The notes beneath the pieces were generated by a model that worked only from the letters and a program-made list of their open reading frames with translations, was not told the DNA's origin and searched no databases. DNA of 64,000 bases from Rhyzopertha dominica (lineage: Eukaryota; Arthropoda; Insecta; Coleoptera; Bostrichidae), in assembly GCA_025024175.1 (NCBI GenBank), contig QCXZ01000137.1, forward strand, positions 19,034,001 through 19,098,000. The letters run 5' to 3'. Made by a program: the position numbers and the translations under genes. Shown here one piece after another: positions 53,510 through 64,000 of the stretch (within the stretch, counting starts at the first letter, position 1; every line of letters begins with the position of its first letter).

Positions 53510-54330
53510 CACTGTAAATCGCTGGTCCCAAGAATTAAAATGTGGTCGTGCTTAGATGCAAGATCAGTCAAGGAGTAGTCCTCCCACACCTTTCGTTGTA
53601 TCAAAAAGCATTGATACTGTACACGCAATGACTGAAGAAGGCTGACATGTGACATACGAGGAAATTCAAGCATTCTTGTACATTTGCAGACCTCAATACA
53701 GTCTATTATGCATTTATGCATGCACAACTAGTGGTCAGAAAACTTTGCAATCGCTATCAGATACGTGGCCAGCAACGCCCTGAAAAGAGGATTAAATCAA
53801 ACGATAGAAAAAAATTTTAAGAAAATTTAATAATGCATCTATCTAACACATTATTACAGGGAACACAGTTTGGATATTTTAAAATGAAAATTTACCAACA
53901 AAAGTTGTTCAATAGTGAACCACTTTCAAATTTTGCACTTTTTGTAATTAAATTAAATGATATATAATAATTTACAAGCCAGAAGTGATTGATGAATGGC
54001 GAAGACGGCCCTAGACTTGAAATCACTCTTCACCACGACAATGCAAAATCTCAATTTCTCGGGTGACAATCGATTTTTTGCATAGCACTGGTATCAAAGT
54101 AATGACATCCTACTCATAGTCCCGACTTGGCTCCAAGCGACTTATTTATCTATCCTATAATCAAAAATAACATGGGTGGCCACTGCATTTCCAGCACTGA
54201 AGAAACAGTTAACGCACTCAAATGTAGCATTGTGTTTGTTTTAACAATTGGTTTCAAGCCATAAGAATATTATAGCATGTAAAAGTGGATATTTTAAAAA
54301 TGATAAATGTTTTCTTCAATGCTATTTCCG
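53510..54330 (+). pseudogene. Mariner transposase remnant (upstream of PAQR3 exon 2)
   Basis: Plus strand: SIDTVHAMTEEG, then HVTYEEIQAFL and LVVRKLCNR (about 53600-53750), which match the helix-turn-helix part (SxxNIDAVRxMIEEDRHVTYREIQxxLGI...VRKLCSRW). Near 54025 comes LEITLHHDNAKSQ (second catalytic Asp region). At 54108-54230 one open frame reads HPTHSPDLAPSDLFIYPIIK, then NNMGGHCISSTEETVNALK. The last catalytic position (SDLF) is kept. The middle is lost or frameshifted. It lies antisense to PAQR3 in its putative first intron. Confidence 0.8.
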
Positions 54331-55200
54331 AAATTTTTAGACTTCCCTATTTATTAATTAAAATGCAATTGCCCACTGCCAAAGGATATAAGTCCATTAT
54401 TCAATAGTTAGTCACATTTGCGACAGTCCTTCACTATTGTCCTTTGATATAAGAAAATATATTTAAAATATAAAATATTTAAAACTTTTAATTAAAAAAA
54501 AACAAACAGCATTATTGGAAAAGAAACGATAAAAATATTGCTAAGATAAAAACAGCAGAATAACTTTTTTACGATTTTTCGGATGCAATATTTACATGAT
54601 ATTTTACCCAAGTGCATGTTTATAGTTTTTGAAAAATAGACACATACAGGTGACATAAATAAAATTAGGATTACGGTTAATTACACAAATGCTATTTAGT
54701 GGTAATCGCAGCCATTGTATCTCAAGTTTTAGACTGTTTTGAATGTGGCCAGCTAAATGCTGGATGTTCAATTTATCCCACCGGAAATTTTGTAGTCAAC
54801 TTTTTGAGTACTTAAGAAGGTTCCTTAGTAAAATAAGCTGCCACAATTTACCTTTTATTTTATATATGTACTTAATTTTTGACCACAAATCATTGCCTGA
54901 TTGTGAATAATATTACGCAAATCGTCCATCTACATCCGTATCAGCGCAGTACAAAATTAATTTGTATAAATTAAAATTTTCTGGCAAATACTAAATGGGA
55001 CAAATCGTTTTGTGCCCGAATCACTAATGGAAATAAAAGTCTGGAATAAACATGTACAGACGACTGTGGATACGTAATTCATACGGCATGTACAGCTTCT
55101 TCTATAGTTAGCTATACCGTAGAGTATTCGGACGTCATTTATCAAATATTCTTCTTCGGAGTTAAAATTTTGTTACACACTAGATGTAAACAAAGGAATT
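54330..55200. other. AT-rich DNA, no supported gene
   Basis: The frame at 54957-55145 (-) has no recognised motif. Confidence 0.5.
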
Positions 55201-55440
55201 ACCTAGCCTCGTGGAAATCCACACAAGCCGACAACGTCGCCGTGCACTGTGGCAACAGACCAGTGGGCAATGGACACTCGATCTCTAATCTCGTAGAGTC
55301 TAGAAAAATCTAGAGTACCTGATCAGGGGTATATAGAGGCTAGCACGTGATAACGAAAGATTGATGTATCCTAGTCATTACTGTTCATATTGTAAGAGTG
55401 GACAATGATGAATCTTCTCGCCGAAAAATATTGTAAGCTA
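55200..55440 (+). promoter_or_regulatory. TATA-containing GC-richer patch, promoter or solo-LTR-like
   Basis: TCTAGAAAAATCTAGAG (about 55299-55315) is an inverted TCTAGA pair. GGGGTATATAGAGGC follows at 55326-55340, a strong TATA context. Upstream, CGTGGAAATCCACACAAGCC and CGTCGCCGTGCACTGTGGC form a non-AT-rich stretch. Insect retrotransposon LTRs and heat-shock promoters both look like this. No coding sequence follows on the plus strand, and I could not identify LTR borders or a target duplication. Confidence 0.3.
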
Positions 55441-57140
55441 CAAAGGTTCTACAAAAACTATCCGTGGTGGCTGTATCTTTGATACACCAGTAAGTTTGAC
55501 GTCGACACGTCTATGTTAAATAAGTGGTAGAGAAAGTAGTTAACATTGAACTAAAATGAATATGAGAAATATTAATATCATTGAAAGTAATATTATTTCA
55601 TGTGCTCTTTTTCGCTAGGCCTTTCCACTGGGTTTAAACTCTTATTGGGCAATAGGTCTCTGAACTTACCGACGGTACCAGCCATGTAAAGCCAACGCTA
55701 GATGACTCATTACCGATTTTCACAAAATGATCCCCAAAGTAAGAGATGTCCAAGTCATAAATTGGATTGTTTACAGAATAGTATGTTTAAAAATGAGCGC
55801 AACACATGAATCGTTTAAGCAAAGCGAGAGCTAACATGTATCTTTATAATGTTTGGTATGCAGAATAATACCATGCAATATGTAATTTTAAAGACGTCTT
55901 AATTATATAATAGCTAGAAACTAGAATGTGCGACATACTTAATATGCTTATTATATACTGAGTGACATACAAACCGTAATATCTTTATTATACAAATTTA
56001 ATGAAATAATGAAACTTTAAAATAAATTGTATTTGGAACTACGAAAAAAGATAATAGTGTATCTGAGCAACTCTAGTCAATTCGAGAACAATTTATTGCA
56101 AAAAAATTAGATTAGGACAGTCAAAAAATGCTCGTTTAGCCAAGAAAAAAATCGCTAGCGTAAACCATACCTAAATGCCCCAATTTTTAGTTTTTTGTAC
56201 ATCTCCCCCTTGGCCAATTCATTAGGTATAAGTATACACTTAAATTGAAGACAAATAAACTACAGCATCTTGAACAAACTCTTATAGATCTAAAGAAATG
56301 TATCAAATGGTTCTTCGTTCGAATGTTTATTTTAATTTTGTTTCTTAAAGGGATCCGAGTGGGCGTTTAAAATGTTGATGAGAGTATATAGTGGGCGGAA
56401 AACACGCGTTTCAATTTGTTTTCTAAAACGTTTACAGATCAGGAAAAAAAGCATCCTTAGTTTGTTACATCATTTTTCAATACTCAGTTCCATTAAGTAG
56501 GTAGGTATGTATGTGTTATTAACAAGTTCTAAAAGCACATCTTGTTAAGATCGACACATGCCATTAAACCTTTTTTGTTAAATTTGCGTCCTCTTAAGTT
56601 TTTTCACATTAATACTGTCAAAATAGTCGACTTCTCATCAATTTTAAATTTAAAGGTAAAACTTATCAAATTCAAACTAAGGGAATGTATATTTTGGCAT
56701 AACGTTGTTTTGCCTAATGCTACATTTCACAGCACTATATTTGTAGGTATTATTTATGTGTCGGGCCTCTTCACACAAGCACCTAATGTAAGTTGTGCAA
56801 TTGAAAAGAAATTAACTTTTTGTCCCAGATAATGATTTGCTAACAGAAATTTCCATAAATCATAACACGTCAATATTTTGGATTGATGCGTAGACCAAGT
56901 ACTTGTCATTAACATAAACAATGGAAGGTATTTTGTCAACTCGTTCATAAAATGTTTAAACAATCGCATTGTAGGCAATAAAAGATTCCACTAATTATAT
57001 TAACGCAAAAGCACTACACGTGATAACGAAACGCCACTCACGCGTATTTGCTTCACCAGGTGACAACATCTGATATCTCTGATCCTTTTTAGCATTGTTC
57101 GTACGGTTTACATAATGATTCCTTAAAACAAATCCCTAAC
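55440..57140. other. AT-rich DNA, no supported gene
   Basis: The frames at 56542-56832 (+) and 56754-56978 (-) overlap on opposite strands and have no known motif. Confidence 0.5.
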
Positions 57141-57242
57141 CGGATAGCTCCCACACTTCCTGTTGAACAGGAAGAAGTTTGACATCAGTTCTCCTGCCGA
57201 CATGACAACGGCCTTCTTCCAGGACTCCGACGTCTCCACCAT
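57141..57242 (-). CDS. Candidate first exon of PAQR3
   Basis: A 102 bp minus-strand frame starts at ATG 57242 and runs MVETSESWKKAVVMSAGEL, then MSNFFLFNRKCGSYP, then CCG|GTTAGG, a possible donor at phase 0. Exon 2 needs phase 0, so the join gives an uninterrupted 353-residue protein. The patch is GC-richer with coding-like codon use, unlike its surroundings, and two arthropod initiator motifs lie just upstream. The donor is not optimal and I recall no PAQR3 N-terminus to compare, so the link is inference. Confidence 0.4.
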
Positions 57243-57300
57243 CGTCTGGTTTCCTGCTACCCAAGTTGGACGCGCGACACTGATGCCACTAGACTGACAG
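57243..57300 (-). promoter_or_regulatory. Candidate core promoter of PAQR3
   Basis: TCAGT, the arthropod initiator, occurs twice on the minus strand (57293-57297 and 57279-57283), 37 to 55 bp upstream of the candidate ATG. No TATA box lies about 30 bp further up. This would fit a TATA-less initiator promoter. Confidence 0.3.
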
Positions 57301-60300
57301 CCTTCAAAACATGCCCCCTACCATATTATGTTGGGTAATTAAAACTTTTCTGTCGCGATTTTATGACCAAGTCCATTGTCCGACGAATACAATTGACAAT
57401 TTTTTTACTGTGCACTTTAGAACGATGTGGAATTGTTATATACCTGCCAGGTAACTGCCAGTGGGTCCTGCTTTTCTGATAAATATTTGTGGAAACGTTT
57501 CATACCTGATGCAATTTGCTTTTTTCAACTAGTTTGTTTAGTAGAAAATTACCCAGCTCGCTGATTTTAAATTGAAAACAACTTTAAATGCGGTAAATTT
57601 ATTCCAAAACTAGTAATACATTGTTATTTACAGATCTGCCTCTAAAAAGGGTTAGGATGATAATAGTACACCACAAATAAAGAGATATTTCAGAAAATAG
57701 GGCTTTTCGGCTTCCCCAAACGTTTACAAAATAAACCGGGAATTTTAGTGTACTTATTATTTTGTTTTTCAAATTTAAATCATGTAACATGTTGATATGA
57801 ATGCACAAAACGCAAGCAATTATGTTCATACCTAATTTGTGATTTAAATATGCAAGCGAAAAGTCAAAATTTCAATTTCCCATGGGCATAAATTCTAAAA
57901 CATTTTGGAGAAATACAAGATGTTTCAAATACCTTAAAACAGCATTATCGCTTTTGACAAAGTTGTAAAATCATATGAGTAGCCACTTCTATTTATTTCC
58001 CAAGCAAATTAAATTTATTAGGAATACATTTGATTTGGGAATGAATAAATGGTAGGTAATAAAAGAAACTGCCGCCTGCCGTCTTTAGAATATCTGCAAC
58101 TTTGCCAAAGGCTTGTTGTGTGGCAAGCACCCAGTAGAGGTTCTGTTGGCCTGATAATAAAATCTTTGAGGTATGCTGTAACCTAGCAGAAAGGAATTCT
58201 TGCGATGTGCGCGAGCAGCAAAGTATGCAAGAGGAAGTAGTTACCACCAAAAAATATTTCTACATATAACTGCGTTATTCTTTAACATTTTCGATTACAA
58301 TCTTTTAACTTGGACATGTAGGATTTAATGATAAATAAAAGTACAAAATGTCTATTGGAGAAAAATGCCATAACCGGCAAGCAATTTATTCTAGTAAATA
58401 CTCGTATTTATGTCATCGCTGCCTAAATAAATTAAATTCACTTGTCAAAGGAAGTCATATTTCAGCGCTATTAGCTTTTGCGCACGCATGTACGTTGGTT
58501 GGTCGCCATAAGGGCTTGCAATAAAATCAAAAAAAGAAATTGTTTCTTCTGGATCAATTATTCCCAAAACTGACATGAGGAAATACACCATCTAGCATTC
58601 AGCAATGTTACAATTGAAATTTTAATTTAAATAGACAAAAAATTGCTCGCTATTAAGCAATTGGATATTTAAGACGGACAGCAAATTTTTGACGTTGTAA
58701 GCTATAACTACCTATGTAAAATGATTTGCAAACATTTACATACAACATGTATAAATAAGATGATCCTGGCGATTTTAACAATGCCTGATGCACTTCTAGA
58801 AACAAAGTGATGTGATGGTTGACATAAGAAACAATCCGCCCTTTTAATCTGCATGTGTTAGATCTTTGGCACCAGAGGTTGAAAAATCTGTGTACCTTGA
58901 CACTTGTATCGTAGTCTAGAACATTATTATAGAAAACGGTTATATAACTACTTTCCATACTTATTGAGCAATATTTTATATTAGCCTTAACAAACACAAA
59001 CTTGACAATTGCCTATTTCAAACATAAAAATATGTAATTACATACTTTTTTCTTTAAAACATGGATGCCATTTCCTATTTTAGCATGATTTCCTTCTAGT
59101 AATTGATGGTTAGGTTTTGAGCACTATATTATGTAGAAATGGTTGCTTAACTAGGTAAATATCTAGGTCAGCCGCTCATAGCACTGACCATCTCGCTTTC
59201 TTGTCAAAGAACCATGTCTGTTACGTAAACGCGAACATTATATCCGTATTTAGATAATCTGTAAATAATAAATTCGGCAAGGTTAAAAAATTAAAACAGA
59301 AAATAAAACATAATAAAGTATTTTATATATTCGCATAAAATTCTAAAAGTCTTTCCCCATATAATGATAATCATGTAGAGGTATTTTAGATTAACACCAG
59401 CTTATCTCCATAATATGATATTTGCATTGTGTAAAATACGTATTTGAACCATCATCACCAGGCTTTTTGCTTTTAACAGTTTAAACTTTAGCTATATTAT
59501 AGCCGAGGATATCAAATTGTATTCTATATTTAATTTAATATACTTATACAGTACAGTAACGGTCAAAAACATTTACGTTATTTCAAACAAATATAATCAC
59601 CACCACTGTCTTGAAAAGGACATACACATACTCAATTAGCTTAAGTTTAAAGCGTTCCTTAAACATAGGTAATAAATAACACATAATATAATAAAACATA
59701 AATTACTTTTGAGTAAACAGAAGAAGTAATGAAAAAATAAACTGAGAGACTATCATATATGAAAGAATTATTATAATAATAAATGCAGAGATCTCTGAAT
59801 AGCCCAAAGAAATAGAGAGAAACAAATATTGGCTGCTGCTTAAACCACGTTAAAATGTAGCATAGCTTAAACAACATTAAGATTAATATTACAAATAGGA
59901 AAGTTTAGATAATTCCCAGTATTAGCTAAAAACGATAATTACACTGCAAGAGGTTCAAACTTGCACGATACGAGAAAAACAAATAGGCACTAAGACGTAC
60001 TGTACCTTTGAAGAGCTTATTAAAGAAACCAGGGTTATATATTCACATAAAACAACTAATGAACCAGTGCACATGAAGACTCATAAATTTAAGACTTATT
60101 TATTGTATCCTCACTTATACAAAAAGGACAGTTTAAATAATCTGAGTAGTCATAGAAAGCCAAGTTAATCATCACTATTTGCAGACTGAGACAATAAACT
60201 GAAGACATCGTAGGTGATACCAAAATCAAATTCGGGGAAGATACGTTTGTACATTTCGAATAAGCATAAAACTTTAATCCTGCAGATTATAGAAGCAAGT

Positions 60301-60940
60301 TATGCTTATAAAGATAAAGTTGCATATGTCGAGCAATAAGCTGTATTTCCGACAATAAGCTTGAAATAATGAGTATGTAGCCCTTCTCCCCAGCAAGATT
60401 TATTTATTTAGGGAAGAGGAATAACATAATATATAATAAATAATAATATAATAAATGGTGATCAGAAGATGAGTGTGGAATTTATACTTAGATGATTGTA
60501 TGTACAAAAAATAAGCAAGTTGGACTTATTTTGGACAAAACAGAATAGGTGTTTGGTTATGAATGGGGAAGCTGAGATAACAGTTTTCATAATAGATACA
60601 GATACATGTGTGAAGGGTAAGATAAACATTTAATAAAGTAGGACAAGTATTAATTGAGACACTATTGTCTTAAGAAGGTGAGAGATCAGAATGAAGTGCC
60701 AAAATATTCAGGGCAAAAACGACGTGGAAGAATACAGAAGATAAATTTGAAGTAGGCACGCGACACATTTTATGCATATGCTATAACTACATCGACATAT
60801 AGACACAAGCAATCTTTGATTTTTTGTTTTGAAATATGAACATGCACTTAAAAAGGATTGTATGTAAATCAGGCAGTTCCAAAAAGTTTTCTATTCGGAG
60901 TATTATAATCTTTTAAAACGCACCGTGCTTGCATATATCA
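57300..60940. other. AT-rich DNA, no supported gene
   Basis: Frames at 57599-57829, 57993-58250, 58653-58997 and 59659-59877 (all minus) are open but match nothing I recognise. The 57993-58250 frame is discussed as a finding. No transposon ends were found. Confidence 0.45.
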
Positions 60941-60952
60941 AGAAACCTAATA

Positions 60953-60964
60953 TGACCTAGGTCA
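60953..60964. promoter_or_regulatory. TGACCTAGGTCA palindrome, possible nuclear-receptor site
   Basis: A perfect 12-bp palindrome of two AGGTCA half-sites back to back, followed by a further TGGTCA. AGGTCA is the half-site of nuclear receptors. No gene is adjacent, so any function is speculative. Confidence 0.2.
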
Positions 60965-62330
60965 TGGTCATCATTGTCACACTATAGAGGTATAGAATGT
61001 CAATTGTTTTTCAGTTGTGAAAAATCACCTTGGGTTATGCAACTATAGGTCTTTCACAAATACGTTAGCATCATACGTGACTATAATAACAACAANGCAC
61101 AAATGCCCTAACAGCGATGATGCAGGTAGGTACCTTCGGTTACGGATGGAAGGGAAATTGGTTTGTCGTCATTGAAAAAATGCTTGGTGGTGAAAATTTC
61201 TGGGACAAATGAAAGTGCAAACGTAAACTTTACAGCTGTTGTGATGTAGTCGGTATAAAGACAAAGTTACATACACACCTTTCACTGCTCGTCGCATCTC
61301 CAAATCAAAGAAAAGGATTATAATAACTGTAATTTGTTTCAGTTTTTGCGTTCATAAATCTGGACCTAATAAAACCGAAAAAAAAACAACAGAATATGTT
61401 CAATATTTTCTTTAAAAAATCGGAATACCTTCCATCGCACAACTTGAACTAATTGTCAAACCGTTAAAAAGAATGAAAATTCCTCGTCAACGTACTGTGA
61501 TTTGCAAGCACGACAAAACATGATTATTATGTTACATCAATCTGACTAGCATAATGACATCAAAATCGTTTCAAAAGCAAACTTATTAGAGAACTGCATG
61601 GACTATATAGTCATTATCATTAGTAAGGAAATTTACATTTTACTTATTCAGTTATTTTTGTTTGTTTCAGTAATCCAGTCAATTTAATTACAGAACGACA
61701 TAGTTCTGCTAGAACACAAAACGTATGTAAGCTATTTTTCAATTAGAAAAAAGAAATAACAACTACAGATGAAAGTCTGTTTCCTGTGTATATGAAATTA
61801 AAAAGGTTTAGGCGAGATAATGTAAAAACGTCGAATTTACTTACACCAAATGTAGAACATTGGAAATAACAAGTTCAGCAATAAAAAACTAATGTTTTAT
61901 GAAACAGACTAGAAAAGAGGATACACTTCAACCAGAGGAAATCAACATCAAGAATTATAATTGGTTGGATCATACACCTAGCAAATCAGGTACAAATTGT
62001 AACGAATCCAAAATCCAATAGACCTTACACGGTCTAATCCAGAAAATAGTAAGGAAAATTGCTTTTGTGTCAACACATTTTTTTAAGTTTAATTGTTGAG
62101 GTGTTAACGCTACTTTCATTTTGCCCATCCGGATTTTCAATCAGTTAAGGGCTGCCATCCATGATATTCAAGCTGATTGTGTGTTGTGTTTTTATTGATA
62201 CGTAGGCAATTTGGAAAGAAATCTAGCTAGCCATGAAATAAAACACACACGGTGTCAAGTGCTTGCTGTTACATTTTTTAAGTGCACAGAGTAAATGACA
62301 CGCATGACGTATCATTTATAACATTTCAGC
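60965..62330. other. AT-rich DNA, no supported gene
   Basis: Nothing is recognised. One N is at 61096. Confidence 0.5.
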
Positions 62331-62344
62331 GAAAAAGTTTGTGT

Positions 62345-63110
62345 TGAAAAGCAAAAGAAGGCATGGTCCTTTATACAGGATGATCCAAAATGTAGTCGAA
62401 CACTCGAAGCATGAAGATAGACGGTTGAAGGCATCTGTTATTGCCAAGGAATTGTCCTTGAGTGAAACACGTGTTTGGAAAAATTTGCATAATAACAATT
62501 TGGGCATGTGAAAGATATCTTCAGGGTGGATTCCTATATTGCTTACACTGGAACAGAAATAGGTAAGGAAACAAATTGCACAAGAAAACTTGACCGCTTT
62601 GCAACTTGAGGGCGACTTTTTCTCGAAAACTGTGATTGGAGATGAGACATAGGTTTATCACTGGGACTCACCTACCAGAAGGAAATCCATGCAGTGGGTT
62701 CGTAAGGCTGTCGTCCGCCCAAAAAGGCCAAGACAACAATCTTTTAGGATAGTGAAGATAGACTGCTAATACAGTATATACTAAAAGGGTGTACAATTAT
62801 AATTAGGGATATATATGGTAAAACTATTCAGAACATAAAAATGGTACTGGGAGGAAAACGTCCGAGTTCTTATCAACAAAATACATTATCAGAGTGCGGC
62901 TTTACAAAACTACCGCCATCCAACTTATATAGCCCCGATTTAGTCCTAGCGACTTCTATTTATTCCAAAATATTATAAAGTTCTTAAAGGAAAAATATTT
63001 GAACGAGACAAAGAGTTGCATTAACTCTTAGTTTGACAGTTGAAGAAACATTGGGTGATATGGGTATGTGCAGAAGGAAGTTATGCTGAAAAATAAAGTA
63101 TCATTCAAAT
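62345..63110 (+). pseudogene. Mariner transposase remnant
   Basis: Plus strand: RRLKASVIAKELSLSETRVW (about 62425-62480, helix-turn-helix), IPILLTLEQK, ENLTALQLEGDFFSKTVIGD, ET-VYHWDSPTRRKSMQWVRK (about 62630-62705; the GDET-VYH-DP block with the first catalytic Asp, stop in place of Trp), VVRPKRPRQQS. Later pieces SALQNYR and RLLFIPKYYKVLKGKIF (about 62890-63005) stand for the C-terminal block, whose PSDFYLFPKxK can be seen across a frameshift. The 3' end ATGCTGAAAAATAAAGT fits the end of such a reading frame. It is dead, with at least four stops. Confidence 0.8.
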
Positions 63111-63330
63111 TTAGTGTCCTCTATGAAAGAGGTAGATTTCTTCTTAAATTGCCTACCTAACGTATTTGCCTAGATAGCAGCAGGAACGCAACTTGGTTTT
63201 TGTGATCTTTCAGTATATTAGTCTGCTGACCAAGTATTATATACTAAATCTCATGATAGGAACCTCTTTACCATTTTTTTTGTAAAATGACCAAATCAAA
63301 TCAGTAATAGTACCTATATCAATCGTATCG
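63110..63330. other. AT-rich DNA, nothing recognised
   Basis: No features were seen. Confidence 0.4.
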
Positions 63331-63650
63331 CTGCCCGGTCATTTACTGGCATGCAGTGAAAGGGCAATTTATACATTTGCTGCTTCCTACGGTGTTTTCC
63401 TAACGACAACGGCACACTCCGTGACCCACATGAGGATAAATGAAACTTGCTTTCCAATCCACGGCCACTTTCTTCGCGAACTGGTGGAGGAAAGCCATTA
63501 AACTGCAAATCTCACAAGACAGCCTCGGGATGGTTATTAGAAATTTCATTCTGGTACGAAAAATACAGAGAAGCGCTTTCTGTAGCAGGTTGCATTCTTG
63601 TTGATCTTGTTTCAACCGTCAAGTATTTTTGGTGTCAATAGACCCTGAGT
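63330..63650. promoter_or_regulatory. GC-richer island, possible exon or non-coding element
   Basis: Composition rises between 63330 and 63620. A minus frame (63400-63615) contains MAFLHQFAKKVAVDWKASF near its end, and frames on the plus strand overlap it. No known motif and no clear splice pair were found. A real exon cannot be excluded. Confidence 0.25.
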
Positions 63651-64000
63651 ACTGTTATGCGATCTACTTTTAGATGCCGTTCGCACATAAGCTAGGAATA
63701 AATGCAAATCGTTCAAACAGTTGATAAACTACACAGGTGTTTGTTCGTTATATCTATACGTTATTAAAGAGCGGAGCATCTCAACCATACATGTAACGTA
63801 CTCGTGGATTAACCGTTATGCTTAAAAAGGCACAATGATTGTGCTGTGATGTATCAGGAGTTCAACGCTCCAATACTTACAAAGTATAAACCTTTCCATA
63901 AATATTTGTCAGGTGTTATTTTAAATATCTCCGTCATTTACTTGTGTCATTGCAAGCTTCTTCTTAAGTCTTTAGTGTACGTGATGGTCCGTGTGCTCAT
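63650..64000. other. AT-rich DNA to the window end
   Basis: Nothing is recognised. Confidence 0.4.

Noticed and set aside
58653..58997. 114-residue minus-strand frame
   Set aside because: No domain is recognised and the composition is like translated AT-rich DNA. It remains unproven rather than excluded.
1..64000. A multi-gene system such as a defence island, operon or biosynthetic cluster
   Set aside because: Only one intact gene was found, with no adjacent functional coding partners; everything else recognisable is decayed transposon or non-coding.

Overview
This window looks like a piece of an AT-rich insect nuclear genome. It has no operons, no bacterial-type genes and almost no long open frames. 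It does have one clear intron-containing animal gene and many decayed eukaryotic transposons. A beetle (Coleoptera) is my best guess. It rests mainly on an interstitial array of the pentamer TCAGG at 36616-36659, which is a beetle-type telomere repeat, and fits the general transposon mix. The species cannot be read from the sequence. Scattered N bases mark unresolved positions.

The one gene I can name is a PAQR3-type seven-transmembrane receptor on the minus strand. Five exons with consensus splice sites run from 53114 down to 50945. They carry the PAQR residues ExxNxxxH, SxxxH and HxxxH. A GC-rich candidate first exon lies at 57141-57242, 4 kb upstream, below two TCAGT initiator motifs. If it is real, the gene spans about 6.4 kb and encodes about 353 aa. 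Intron 2-3 carries an 816 bp terminal-inverted-repeat element whose relative lies inverted at 38.5-39.3 kb. The putative first intron holds a dead mariner.

The other ~57 kb is a gene-poor transposon graveyard. From left to right: a mariner-like remnant (9.3 kb); a 960 bp non-autonomous hAT with an 8-bp target duplication and a duplicated right end (12.6 kb); a 116 bp foldback MITE (15.8 kb); a second hAT that retains a BED-finger fragment (22.5-23.7 kb); a nested cluster of MITE, hAT fragment and tRNA-derived SINEs (27.1-29.6 kb); a hAT transposase pseudogene (29.6-30.1 kb); LINE fragments at 33, 36.8-37.5, 40.4, 43.0 and 49.2 kb; mariner remnants at 37.6, 48.3, 53.5 and 62.4 kb; and two different pogo/Tigger elements at 41.6 and 45.8-47.9 kb. 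The second pogo element has recognisable termini flanked by TA.

Between the transposons are short unique islands of clearly higher GC content (near 6.5, 11.4, 16.8, 21.1, 25.6, 28.3, 31.2, 41.0, 44.8 and 63.4 kb). None reads as a convincing protein exon, so they are candidates for conserved regulatory elements in a gene desert. I found no sign of a multi-gene defence or biosynthetic system.
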